Shown here: one piece after another, positions 54,998 through 63,765 of the stretch | Numbering within the stretch: the first letter of the stretch is position 1 | Layout of the letters: each line of letters starts with the position of its first letter | Origin: Azorinus chamasolen | Lineage: Eukaryota > Mollusca > Bivalvia > Cardiida > Solecurtidae | Length of the DNA stretch: 64,000 nt | Direction of reading: 5' to 3' | Assembly (NCBI GenBank): GCA_963576725.1 | Contig: OY755240.1 | Location: 15,974,440 to 16,038,439 of the forward strand | Translations under genes and position numbers: made by a program | The notes under the pieces: model-generated | Seen by the model: only the letters and a program-made list of their open reading frames with translations | Database searches by the model: none | Told to the model about the DNA's origin: nothing

Positions 54998-55689
54998 TGG
55001 CCAAAGGAGACCAAAAACGTTGTGCATTATATTTTTCAAAATGTATTTTATGATGCCTGCAGTTGTTATTGCCTCAAATGAGATATCATTTCTTTCTTAT
55101 GAATACTGCTATACAAATTAACCTTTAGTAGATTATAGACGAACATGTGCCCATCTTTGCAAAGTGTTTGGATCCAGATTTAATTCTGAGTAACCCTGTG
55201 TTATCCTCCAGATCAACACCGTTGGACACTCGGCTTGTACGGTTTTCGTGAAGCTTAAAAGTTTTTTATTACGAATCAAGCCAAGATTTTAGTTGGAGAA
55301 AATATACGCGGCATGCTCAAGTTTGAGAAGCTGATTTAATCTCACTGGAGCCTGTTTCTTTTAGCCTGTAGCGAATTGCTTATACCCCTAAATTGCACAC
55401 TGCTTAAATCCAGATGAGACGCGGAGAATCTTGATATATACCATTATGATCAAAACCATTTGACGCACTGATGAGTTTTTGTAATGAAATGTATGGAAAA
55501 TTGACTTTCGAAAAACTTACGCAGTAATGCTGTTTTGTTTTTACTGTTTGAGTCATATACTTGGTGAGCAAGGCGTTTGGCTTTAGTTTTATGGTTGTTT
55601 TTATGTTGAGATTTGTGGCAGGAGTCTTCCGTTATTTTGAATGATACAGTCATTGTCAGTGTAGCCGATTGTCTTGATTGAGTTTCTCA
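54998..55689. other. Mostly unique intron sequence
   Basis: Apart from two decayed PalN hairpins, nothing recognised. 53611-53943, 56297-56628 and 57028-57494 are also featureless. Confidence 0.6.
55166..55465. repeat. Two diverged PalN hairpins
   Basis: GTTTGGATCCAGATTTAATT at 55169 with TTGGACAC at about 55222; AAATCCAGATGAGACGCGGA at 55406 with CATTTGACGC at about 55458. Both barely palindromic. Confidence 0.5.
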
Positions 55690-55927
55690 CTAACACTTTC
55701 CTTCATATAAACGCATTTTCACGCATTTGCAAACAGAGTGGACCCCGATCAGACGGCTCCTATAGGAGCCGTCTGATCGGGGTCTGCTCTGTTTGCTAAT
55801 GGAATTGACAGATCTTTTTCTTTACTTTCAAATGGATACAATGTTCCAGATTCCATATTTCTTTATAAGTATATTGTCCATGAATATATTGAAATTTGAA
55901 ATAAACATATAATAGGGAAAGGGTTAA
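55690..55927 (+). mobile_element. PalA1 element, fully symmetric arms
   Basis: CACTTTCCTTC start, GGAAAGGG-TTAA end. Unusual in that the two diagnostic arm mismatches are reduced: left GGACCCCGATC pairs fully with GATCGGGGTC. Confidence 0.9.
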
Positions 55928-56174
55928 CCCTTCTCTTGCTGAATTTTAAAAAAAACGTTCTTCTTCTTTACCCATGCCCTGCTGTATAATTACATATATC
56001 TTCACTGTCTGCAATTATTTCTCTTTGCAATCACTGCTGTGGAGTGCACTGGTTGCACAATCAATTTGTAAATAGTGCAGACCCTGATGAGACAGCTCCT
56101 GCAGGAGCTGTCTCATCTGGGTCTTCACTATTAACAGGTAGGTATATTGACGCGAACAGCAAGCAAAGGGTTAA
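55924..56174 (-). mobile_element. PalE element, intact
   Basis: Shares TTAA with the preceding PalA1; TTAACCCTTCTCTTGC to GCAAAGGG-TTAA, apex CTCCTGCAGGAG. Confidence 0.93.
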
Positions 56175-56296
56175 TATAAGACATTAATTGATCTGCAGCT
56201 GGGATCAAGATTATCGGCTCAAATAGAAGTCATCTGATCTGGGTCTACTCTGTTTGCAGAGGCATAGAAAGGTGTATTTATGGAGTAAAGGGTTAT
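56171..56296 (-). mobile_element. PalA2 right-half fragment
   Basis: From GTCATCTGATCTGGGTCTAC to AAAGGG-TTAT, preceded by a few AT-rich A2-like bases. Confidence 0.7.
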
Positions 56297-56628
56297 AGTT
56301 TTGCCGTTCTGTTTTGCCATTTCTAACAGATGTCATTTTGAAGCAAGCAATATTTTCTAAGCTTGTGTTACCTTCGAACTGGGGGACATTTATAAGAATG
56401 GTTACCATTATATTTTGGCAAAACATCAAGTTCAAACGTCCAATTATTTGAGAAATTCATGGAAGAAAAGCTTTCTATTTCATTGAAAAACAATTTCAAC
56501 ATAAATCTTGATTTACGAATTATGCCAGGTCTTGTTTTGCAAAACTCACGGAACTACTTGATATTTATAAAAGAATAGTCACAATAAAAGATGGAAATAG
56601 AATTTGTTAGTGATGTAGGTTGAAGGAT

Positions 56629-56935
56629 AATACTTTACCTCATATAAACATGCTTTCACACATTTGCAAACTGAGTAGACCCAGATCAGACGGCTCCTAG
56701 AGGAGCCCTCTGATCAGGGTCTGCTCTGTTTGCTAATGGAATTTGATAAATCTGTTTCTTTAGTTTCTAATATAAAATGGCTGTAATATCCAACGTAACC
56801 TTCCATATTTCATTATAACTATTTTGGCCATGAATATTTAGTAGGTATTGAAATTTAAAATAAACGGGCTAATCTAATAAATATTCATGATGTTATTGTT
56901 TTTTGACAATGAGTATTTAATGGAGTAAAGGGTTA
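56629..56935 (+). mobile_element. PalA1 joined to a PalA2 right end
   Basis: A1 from ACTTTACCTC to AAATAAACGGG, then the A2 end TAAATATTCATGATGTTATT to AAAGGG-TTAA. Confidence 0.8.
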
Positions 56936-57027
56936 ACCTTTAGGAGCAAATGCTCTATTTATCACGATGGTTTCACAAAGTGACTTTTACAGTCGTCAAA
57001 AGTCGTCAATATGAGGGAAAGGGTTAA
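56932..57027 (-). mobile_element. PalB half-element with two TTAA ends
   Basis: TTAACCTTTAGGAGCAAATG, then the right half only, to GGAAAGGG-TTAA. The deletion runs from the left CCTTT to the apex. Confidence 0.85.
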
Positions 57028-57494
57028 ATGTCTTCTTTGGTGTTTTGGAAAATCAGGATAAACAAGTGATTGTATAAAAGGATAAACAAGTGCTTGTATT
57101 TATGATTTGGTGATTCATGGATTGATTCTTGCTAGTTGTCTCCGATTTGGCCAGATTTTATTGATTCGGGACGGCTTCCCCCCGTTAGGATGCTGATGTT
57201 GCAAATATTCGCAATATCAGTCCTATTGTGTGAGAAATCAGATTCAGGCTTCCAATTCATCCAAGTGTCTATTTCTTGAGATATTAGCACCGAGGAAATC
57301 GCACAATGTTTTCTCCAGGATCACCCATTCTTCAATGCATAGCAATCTCAAGATTGGAATTGAATGCATTGGTATTTCGGAGAGAAAATGATTTATATCG
57401 ATCAGATAGGGTTTAGAAGGGTTTTGTAGATATGGGATGGGAAAAGTTTAGAGGCCACCATTTATTTAGCTGAACTTTTTGTCCCCAGCCGTAA

Positions 57495-57672
57495 TCATGT
57501 GAATGCTGAATTTTCAGAGTGAAATGGTCCATCACTATTTAACGGAAGAGTCCATTCATTGTGATAGGGTATTATGTGTGGGGATTTTGAATGACAAACA
57601 GTGCAGACCCTGATCAGAGAGCTGCTCTAGGATCCCTCTGATCTGGGTCTACACTGTTTACAAATGCCACCA
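57495..57672 (-). mobile_element. PalF copy between direct repeats
   Basis: AAACAGTGCAGACCCTGATC to CTGGGTCTACACTGTTT. Sequence of about 60 bp ending TTTTGTCYCCAGC occurs on both sides (about 57430-57490 and 57755-57815). Confidence 0.75.
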
Positions 57673-57685
57673 CACTCGTTGGACA

Positions 57686-57790
57686 TATGGGATTGGGAAC
57701 AGTTGAGGGGTCACCAATTGATGGGATTTGGTACAGTTTAGAGGTCACCAATTGATGGGATTGGGAACAGTTGAGAAGCCACCAATTGTT
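57686..57790 (+). repeat. 36-bp tandem repeat
   Basis: Three imperfect copies of GGGATTGGGAACAGTTGAGG plus GTCACCAATTGAT. Confidence 0.88.
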
Positions 57791-57941
57791 TAGCTGAACC
57801 TTTTGTCTCCAGCTGTAAAAAAAAGAAATTAAAACAATCACAAAAGAAGTCATGTTCAAAGAAAGTCAATTCTAATTGTATAGAAATGTTCTAAATTTTA
57901 CCATGAAGAAAAAATATTTCTGAAGTTACTTTATATTATTT

Positions 57942-58202
57942 CAGAGCTCCAGATAAGATGCATAAATTAAAACATTTTGAAGAATAACTCCTTTATTTCT
58001 CCACCAAACCCTATGTTGTGACCACTCTTTAGAATCGTCTCGAAGTAACTCCTTTATTTCTCCACCAAACCCTATGTTGTGACCACTCTTTAGAATCGTC
58101 TCGAAGAGACGATTCTAAAGAGTGGTCACAGCATAGGGTTTGGTGGAGAAATGGCGATTTTAGTATTTGAGTATGGTGCACCCTTTATCAGATGTTGCTC
58201 TG
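57942..58202 (+). mobile_element. PalC element with doubled left arm
   Basis: CAGAGCTCCAGATAAGATG to CAGATGTTGCTCTG; TTATTT on both sides may be the target duplication. The left arm AACTCCTTTATTTCTCCACC through CGTCTCGAAG is present twice before the apex. Confidence 0.9.
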
Positions 58203-58240
58203 TTATTTCTTATATGAATATTCATGGAGTAAAGGATTAA
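58203..58240 (+). mobile_element. PalA2 right-end fragment
   Basis: TTATTTCTTATATGAATATT through GTAAAGGATTAA, the host of the preceding PalC. Confidence 0.7.
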
Positions 58241-58333
58241 GAAAATATATTTCTGTATGATGATTAGGTTTCGAACAGATAACGAACAGTAATTTGACGT
58301 CCTAGAAGAGTACAGTTGGGTGATATACGTGGA

Positions 58334-58379
58334 AAAGGCTTATAAATTAGAGTATCTGATGCTCTAATTTATAAGCCTT
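58334..58379. other. Unique small palindrome
   Basis: AAAGGCTTATAAATTAGAG, loop TATCTGATG, CTCTAATTTATAAGCCTTT: a perfect 19-bp stem not matching other families; the right arm merges with the next PalA2 start. Confidence 0.88.
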
Positions 58380-58602
58380 TACCACATGAATAATTATGCA
58401 AGAATCTGTCACCTCTTGAATGTTCATTGGCCACATCTTTAAAAGGGAACTTCTGACCAGTTTAGAAAGAGTAGAATCAGATCTGTATTCCATAAGCAAA
58501 CAGAGCAGACCCTGATCAGACGGCTCCTCTAGGAGCCGTCTGATCTGGGTATTCTCTGTTTGCAAAAGCACCTAAAAGCGTCTCTATCAGTTGAAGGCTT
58601 AA
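58370..58602 (-). mobile_element. PalA2 copy
   Basis: CCTTTACCACATGAATAATT start, perfect core with apex CCTCTAGG, decayed GGCTTAAG end. Confidence 0.85.
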
Positions 58603-58746
58603 GATATTTGTTTGAAGGCGACAGCTGTTCTAATGCAGCTCAAGGTTTATATTCCGGAGTTCAAAGTAATTGGATTTATGATATACATTGATTTCTTCTT
58701 AAACCTTTGAATGTTAGATTGTCGGAGGAGAATGGTCCACCATCGT

Positions 58747-58975
58747 TTAACCCATTCCCTCATAGGTTATTTTCAGGTCCTATCTCTTAGAATAAATCTA
58801 CCGAAAAGGACCATTTACTAAAGAAAAGGAAAATGTTAGAATTGTGTAAGTTTTGAAACCATTGTGATGAACAGAGCATTAAAATTTTGCTCCTGTGGAT
58901 ATGCTGTCTGATCTGGGTCTACGAGATCTGTTTGCCGAGGCGTAGTAAGGCATGTTGATAGAGTAAAAGGATTAA
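58747..58975 (-). mobile_element. PalB/PalA2 chimera
   Basis: Left is PalB (CCCATTCCCTCATAGG to AGAGCATTAAAATTTTGCTCC); past the apex it switches to the PalA2 arm GTCTGATCTGGGTCTAC and end. TTAA at both ends. Confidence 0.82.
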
Positions 58976-59000
58976 TACCATTACTAGGAAATCTGGCAGT

Positions 59001-59203
59001 TTAACCCATTACCTCATAGGCTATTTTTAGATACAACCTCTTTGAATAAATCTACCGAAAAGGAACATTAACGAGAAAAGGAAAATTTTAGAATTTTTTA
59101 GTTTGAAACCATTGTGATAAATAGAGCATTAAGCAAATGCTCTATTTATCACAATGGTTTCACAAAGTGATTTTTCAGTCGTCAATATGAGGGAATGGGT
59201 TAA
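59001..59203 (-). mobile_element. PalB element, apex deleted
   Basis: TTAACCCATTACC to AATGGG-TTAA; GAGCATTAAGCAAATGCTC replaces the GCTCC-apex part. Confidence 0.9.
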
Positions 59204-59529
59204 ATAGTCTTTTAGAAGCAAGCATATCAAAGAGAAAAACTACAGTTATCCTCCAACTTTTCATGCAGTTTCTTTGTGGAGACGCCATGTTGCGCTCAGA
59301 AAATGGTTTTCACAACTTGGCAACTCCCAGGTGCCTGATTACAATCAGTTTCCATTAATTTATAATATGAATGTGTCTGTTGGTTTATACTTGAGCTGGC
59401 AGGAATGGAATTGGCAGGTAGAGATGAAAGGCAAGATCTGCGGATGCTTTGTAAAAATTCCTGAAACAGATTTTGATTTGAAAATTTGATTATCGATTCA
59501 TATGGAACATATTGGTGGATTCTTTTTGA

Positions 59530-59694
59530 AGCTGTCTGATCAGGGTCTGCTCTGTTTGCTTATGATAATATACAGATATGATAAAACAGTTTCTGTCTTG
59601 GCCAAAACATTCCTGTGTCTATGTACTATGATTACAATTAATCTAATTAATATTCATGATGTCATGATTTCTCACAGAATATTCATCAGGTTAA
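59530..59694 (+). mobile_element. PalA2 right half
   Basis: Starts at GCTGTCTGATCAGGGTCTGC; ends CATCAGG-TTAA, shared with the next copy. Confidence 0.78.
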
Positions 59695-59934
59695 TCCTTT
59701 CCTTCATATAAACTACTTTTCACACATTTGCAAACAGAGTAGACCCAGATCAGACGGCTCCTGTAGGAGCCGTCTGATCAGGGTCTGCTCTTTTTGCCTA
59801 TGGAATGATATAGATCTGATTCTACAGTTTCTGCCATTTTGGTAAAAAATTCCTGTGTTCATGCTCCATTTTAGCTAATAAATATTCATGATGTCATTAT
59901 TTCTAACATGAATACAGAACAGGGAAAGGGTTAA
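59691..59934 (+). mobile_element. PalA copy
   Basis: TTAATCCTTTCC to GGAAAGGG-TTAA. Perfect core, apex CCTGTAGG, A2-type right half with an A1-like final ACAGAACAGGG. Confidence 0.92.
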
Positions 59935-60412
59935 TATAGATGTAACATGTTCAAATTGATCGACGGTTCACTGGTTCGCTGCCCGTCATGTACACAGTGT
60001 GGCCTGTGACGAGTGTCATAAAATGATAATCTTTAAGATTTAGGTGTACAATTCATCAAGCAGAATTAAATACGATTTCAAAACTTGAATATTCATATTC
60101 AAATTTGAGCGATTTCTCTCTCAATAAACAGCCCAGTTATTGCAAAAGGCTATTGTGCTTCTTCAAGCAAGGGTGAAATTAGTTCAAAATTCACAAGCTA
60201 GCTTTGCTGTAAGATTTTAATTTTTTGTATTTAACCTTCAGTAATCTCCTGGCGAATCTGTGATTACCTTTTTCGAACAAGTTAGATCCAGATGAGACGG
60301 AGAATAGTTTGATCTGGTCCGTACTAATTGCCCAAGTTTGTTTGTCTGAATACTCCGGGTAATTAAGCCTACCAGTAGCCTAGGGTGTCACATATTTTTG
60401 TCTGCCAGGTAT
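59935..60412. other. Unique intron sequence
   Basis: Only a PalN remnant. 59204-59529, 61140-61431, 63076-63429 and 63766-64000 show no recognisable gene or repeat. Confidence 0.6.
60275..60340. repeat. PalN remnant
   Basis: GTTAGATCCAGATGAGACGG and TTTGATCTGGTCCGTACT. Confidence 0.5.
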
Positions 60413-60664
60413 TTTACCCTTTCCCACATGTAGGCAACTTTGTGGACATCTTTGCAAACAGAGTAGACCCAGATCAGACAGCTCCTTAAGGAGCTGTCTG
60501 ATGAGGGTCTGCTCTGTTAGCTTGTTGTATAATATAGGTATGATTCAACAAGTCCCACCATGGCCAACAAATCCTCTGCCCTTGTACCATTATAACAATT
60601 AACCTAATTAATATTTGTGATGTCATTATTTCGTACATGAATATTCATGGAGTAAAGGGTTTGA
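60413..60664 (+). mobile_element. PalA2 copy
   Basis: TTTACCCTTTCCC start, core with apex CTCCTTAAGGAG, right end CATGAATATTCATGGAG then AAAGGGTTTG. Confidence 0.87.
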
Positions 60665-60752
60665 AACATATCTTTTTCTACAAACATATAAACTGAGTGT
60701 TATACAGACTTGATACTAATCAGATTCCTAGTGATCTGTCTTCTCGTCTGAC

Positions 60753-60907
60753 TAACGTAATCGTCTGGATCCGTAATCATCTGGATCCATACTCGTGGCT
60801 AAAATAATCATCTGGATCCATACTCTTGGCTAACATAATCATCTGGATCCATACTTGTGGCTAGCTACTGTAATCATCTGGATCCATACTCGTGGCTAAC
60901 ATAATCA
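60753..60907 (+). repeat. 34-bp tandem repeat containing a PalN-like arm
   Basis: Four to five units of ATAATCATCTGGATCCATAC plus TCGTGGCTAAC. ATCTGGATCCA resembles the PalN arm. Confidence 0.85.
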
Positions 60908-60919
60908 TGGGTTTCCTTG

Positions 60920-61139
60920 TCCATGCTGAGTGAATATTCTTGTAAGGAATGATGACTTCATGAATTGTCGATTAGATTAATTTTTATAATGGTATATAAA
61001 CACATAGTAGAAACTTATAATAGAATCATATCTATATTATATCATAAGCAAAGTCTACAGCTTCTATAAGAGCCATCTGATCTGAGTCTACATTGTTGGC
61101 AAATACTGAAAAAAGCGTTTATATGAAGGAAAGGGTTAA
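60920..61139 (-). mobile_element. PalA2 copy, left arm deleted
   Basis: GTGAATATTCTTGTAAG start; the core jumps from AAGCAAAG to TCTACAGCTTC; GGAAAGGG-TTAA end. Confidence 0.78.
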
Positions 61140-61431
61140 ATTGTGTGCGTATGTGCTGACACTTATATACATGTGTTCACATATATACATTTTTACTCGA
61201 CTTTCAGATTAATAGGTTTAGAGTACAGTTTATTTCAATACATTTCTTGATTTTTGTCCTTTTTTTTTCGACTTTGTATAGGCAGCACAGCGGAGCATCA
61301 GCCATTGAATGTCACCTCTCTTTTGAACACTCTTGTCGCTTTCTGTTATCAGTTGCCAATGAACAGTTAATGACGCATGAAGTCCATTGAATATTTATGC
61401 GGGACCGCTCTGTTATGGCCTTAACCCTTCC

Positions 61432-61676
61432 GTAACCCTTTACCTGTTCTATATTTAGTCAAAATGCCAATACCTACTGAATATTCATGAACAAAATGTA
61501 GAAGGTGGAACATTGGAGCCATTTTATAAAGAAAAGAAACAGATCTATCAAATTCCATTAGCAAACAGAGCAGACCCTGATCAGACGGCTCCTTTAGGAG
61601 CCGTCTGATCTGGGTCTACTCTGTTTGTAAATGCGTGAAAATACATTTATATGAAGGAAAGGGTAACACTTTACCT
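61432..61676 (-). mobile_element. PalA1 element
   Basis: GTAA-CCCTTTACC to GGAAAGGG-TAAC. Apex CCTTTAGG; GTAGAAGGTGGAACATTG present. Confidence 0.92.
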
Positions 61677-61832
61677 CATACTAATGGTTTTTCATTATCT
61701 TTGCAAACAGAGTAGACACAGATTCTACAGTTTCTGACATGGTCAATAAACCTCAGTGTCGGTGTGCCATTATAAAAATGCAGCTAACGGCTACTCATAT
61801 TGTCATGGTTTCTTCAACGAATAGGATTAAAG
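61677..61832 (+). mobile_element. PalA2 copy without hairpin
   Basis: TTTGCAAACAGAGTAGACAC leads straight into AGATTCTACAGTTTCTGAC: apex and right arm are cleanly lost. Confidence 0.75.
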
Positions 61833-61967
61833 AGCTTTACATTTGAGAACAGTGTTGATCTTGATCATAAATACGCTAAATAACAGAGATATGAATTTTG
61901 ATCTGTATTACTTCAAATTTTTACACTGAATGAATAGGGTAAACTTCGATACATTTAGCTGTGGTTT

Positions 61968-62214
61968 TAGCCTTTTCCCTGTTCAATATTCATTAAGAAA
62001 TAATGACACCATCAATATTTATTAGCTGAATCTTTATAACGTGAATTTCTCAAGGGAAAATATTTTCCTTTTACAAAAACTGTAGAATCAGATCTATGTC
62101 ATGTCATAAGCAGACAGGGCAGACCCTGATCAGATGGCTCCTGTAGTATCCATCATTCTGATCTTTGTCTACTCTGTTTGCAAATGCATTTATAAATATG
62201 AACGAAAGGGTTAA
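61968..62214 (-). mobile_element. PalA2 copy
   Basis: CCTTTTCCCTG start, side palindrome GGGAAAATATTTTCC at about 62076 (as near 6919), mismatched apex, AAAGGG-TTAA. Confidence 0.83.
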
Positions 62215-62411
62215 CTTGGAAATGTTGATTTAGAATCGTTGAGTAATTAGATTTTCTAGGACAAAGTTCCATCCATTGGTGGGATCTTCACGATAAAATG
62301 CATGATCTAATGTGCCCTAATTACCCGGAGTATGCAGAAACCTAATCTTTGTCTCTCCACTGATCCGTAAAGTTGCATAATTAAAATTGGCAAAGTTTTT
62401 GTAACTTTAAA

Positions 62412-62605
62412 CAGAGCTCCAGATAAGATGCGTAAATTTAATCGTTTTTAACAATAGATGCTTTGTTTCTCCACTAAACCCTATACTGCGATCACTCTTT
62501 AGAATCGTCTCTTCGAGACGATTCTAAAGAGTGGTCACAGTATAGGGTTTGGTGGAGAAATGAAGATTTAAGTATTTTGGGTACACACTTTTATTTGTAG
62601 CTCTG
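62412..62605 (+). mobile_element. PalC element, reference copy
   Basis: CAGAGCTCCAGATAAGATGC to ATTTGTAGCTCTG. Nearly perfect stem of more than 45 bp per arm, apex GTCTCTTCGAGACG. 194 bp. Confidence 0.92.
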
Positions 62606-62613
62606 TATTGAAG

Positions 62614-63075
62614 TGTAACCAACTGTTGGGAAATATCGCTGTCATATCAGTGGGATACATAGCTGTCCAGTTATCAGTGGGAGATGTTCCTGTCAAATTA
62701 TCAATGGGAGATAACACTGTCCACTTATTGAAGATCGCTGTCCAATTATTAGTTGGAGATCGCTGCCCTATTATCAGTTGGTAATATGGCTGTCCAGTTA
62801 TCATTGGGAAATATCGCTGTCCAGTTATAATTGGGAAATACGGCGGTCCAATTACCAGTGGGAAATGTGGCTGTCCAATTATCATTGGGAAATATCACTG
62901 TCCAGTTATCATTGGGAAATATCACTGTCCAGTTATCGTTGGGAAATATGGCTGTCCAATTATAAGTGGGAAATATTGCTGTCCAATTATCATTGGGAAA
63001 TAATTAGACCAATTATCAGTGGGAACTATTATCATTGTCTAATTAAAAGTGGGAAGTATTGCTGTCACAATTATT
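62614..63075 (+). repeat. 30-bp minisatellite
   Basis: About fifteen imperfect units of ATCATTGGGAAATATGGCTG plus TCCAGTT. The most uniform units are at about 62800-63000; edges decay. The unit length is a multiple of three, which keeps frames open on both strands without implying a gene. Confidence 0.93.
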
Positions 63076-63429
63076 GTCTGTTATATTTGTCATACGAAAT
63101 TGTCTCAAATCAACGATGAGTTACTCGATGACTGCTGACTGTAGAGTGTACTTTATTTTGTGACATTTTTCTTAATTTTTATAAAGTCTATACTTTAACG
63201 ATTATTATTTAGATTTAGAGGCTGATCAGGCTAAAATGTCAAAACATGAAGAAAGAGTAAGGATGTGCAGTGTCACCTCATGGATGGCTGGGGGATAGTA
63301 AGGGCTAGTTCAGGCATGCCTGAGACTGTCACAGGGAGTGACAAAAGGGCATCATGAGTGGGCGGGGAGAGATGCCATCTGGCGTGACATGGGCAACCTT
63401 GAATGTCTTCTTGAATAGCCACTCAGTAT

Positions 63430-63659
63430 TTAACCCATTCCCTCATAGGCTATATTTAGATACAACCTCTTTGAATGAATCTACCGAAAAGGAGCATTAA
63501 CTAGAGAAAAGGAATTTTTCAGAATTGTGTAGTTTTGAAACCATTGTGATAAATAGAGCATTTGCTCCTATAGGAGCAAATGCTCTATTTATCGCAATGG
63601 TTTCACAAAGTGTCTTTTACAGAAGCGTCAAAAGGGGTCAATATGCGGGAATGGGTTAA
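63430..63659 (-). mobile_element. PalB element, intact
   Basis: TTAACCCATTCCC to GAATGGG-TTAA. Perfect apex GCTCCTATAGGAGC; AAGGAGCATTAACTAGAGAA in the left half. Confidence 0.95.
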
Positions 63660-63660
63660 C

Positions 63661-63765
63661 TATAGTCTACTCTGTATGAAAGGGTTAAACTTACTGGAGG
63701 ATTTTGAATAGTATAGAGTACAAGCATTCTGATCTGGGTCTACACTACTTGTAAATGCCAGTGCA
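63661..63765 (-). mobile_element. PalF fragment
   Basis: TATGAAAGGGTTAAAC and TGATCTGGGTCTACACTACT; no apex. Confidence 0.55.

Noticed and set aside
61255..61330. Pyrimidine tract followed by TATAGGCAGCACAG, a possible acceptor for the next musashi exon
   Set aside because: The sequence after it does not encode the expected RRM2 continuation in any frame.
62568..63119. Two overlapping frames of over 100 codons on opposite strands
   Set aside because: Both are translations of the 30-bp minisatellite.
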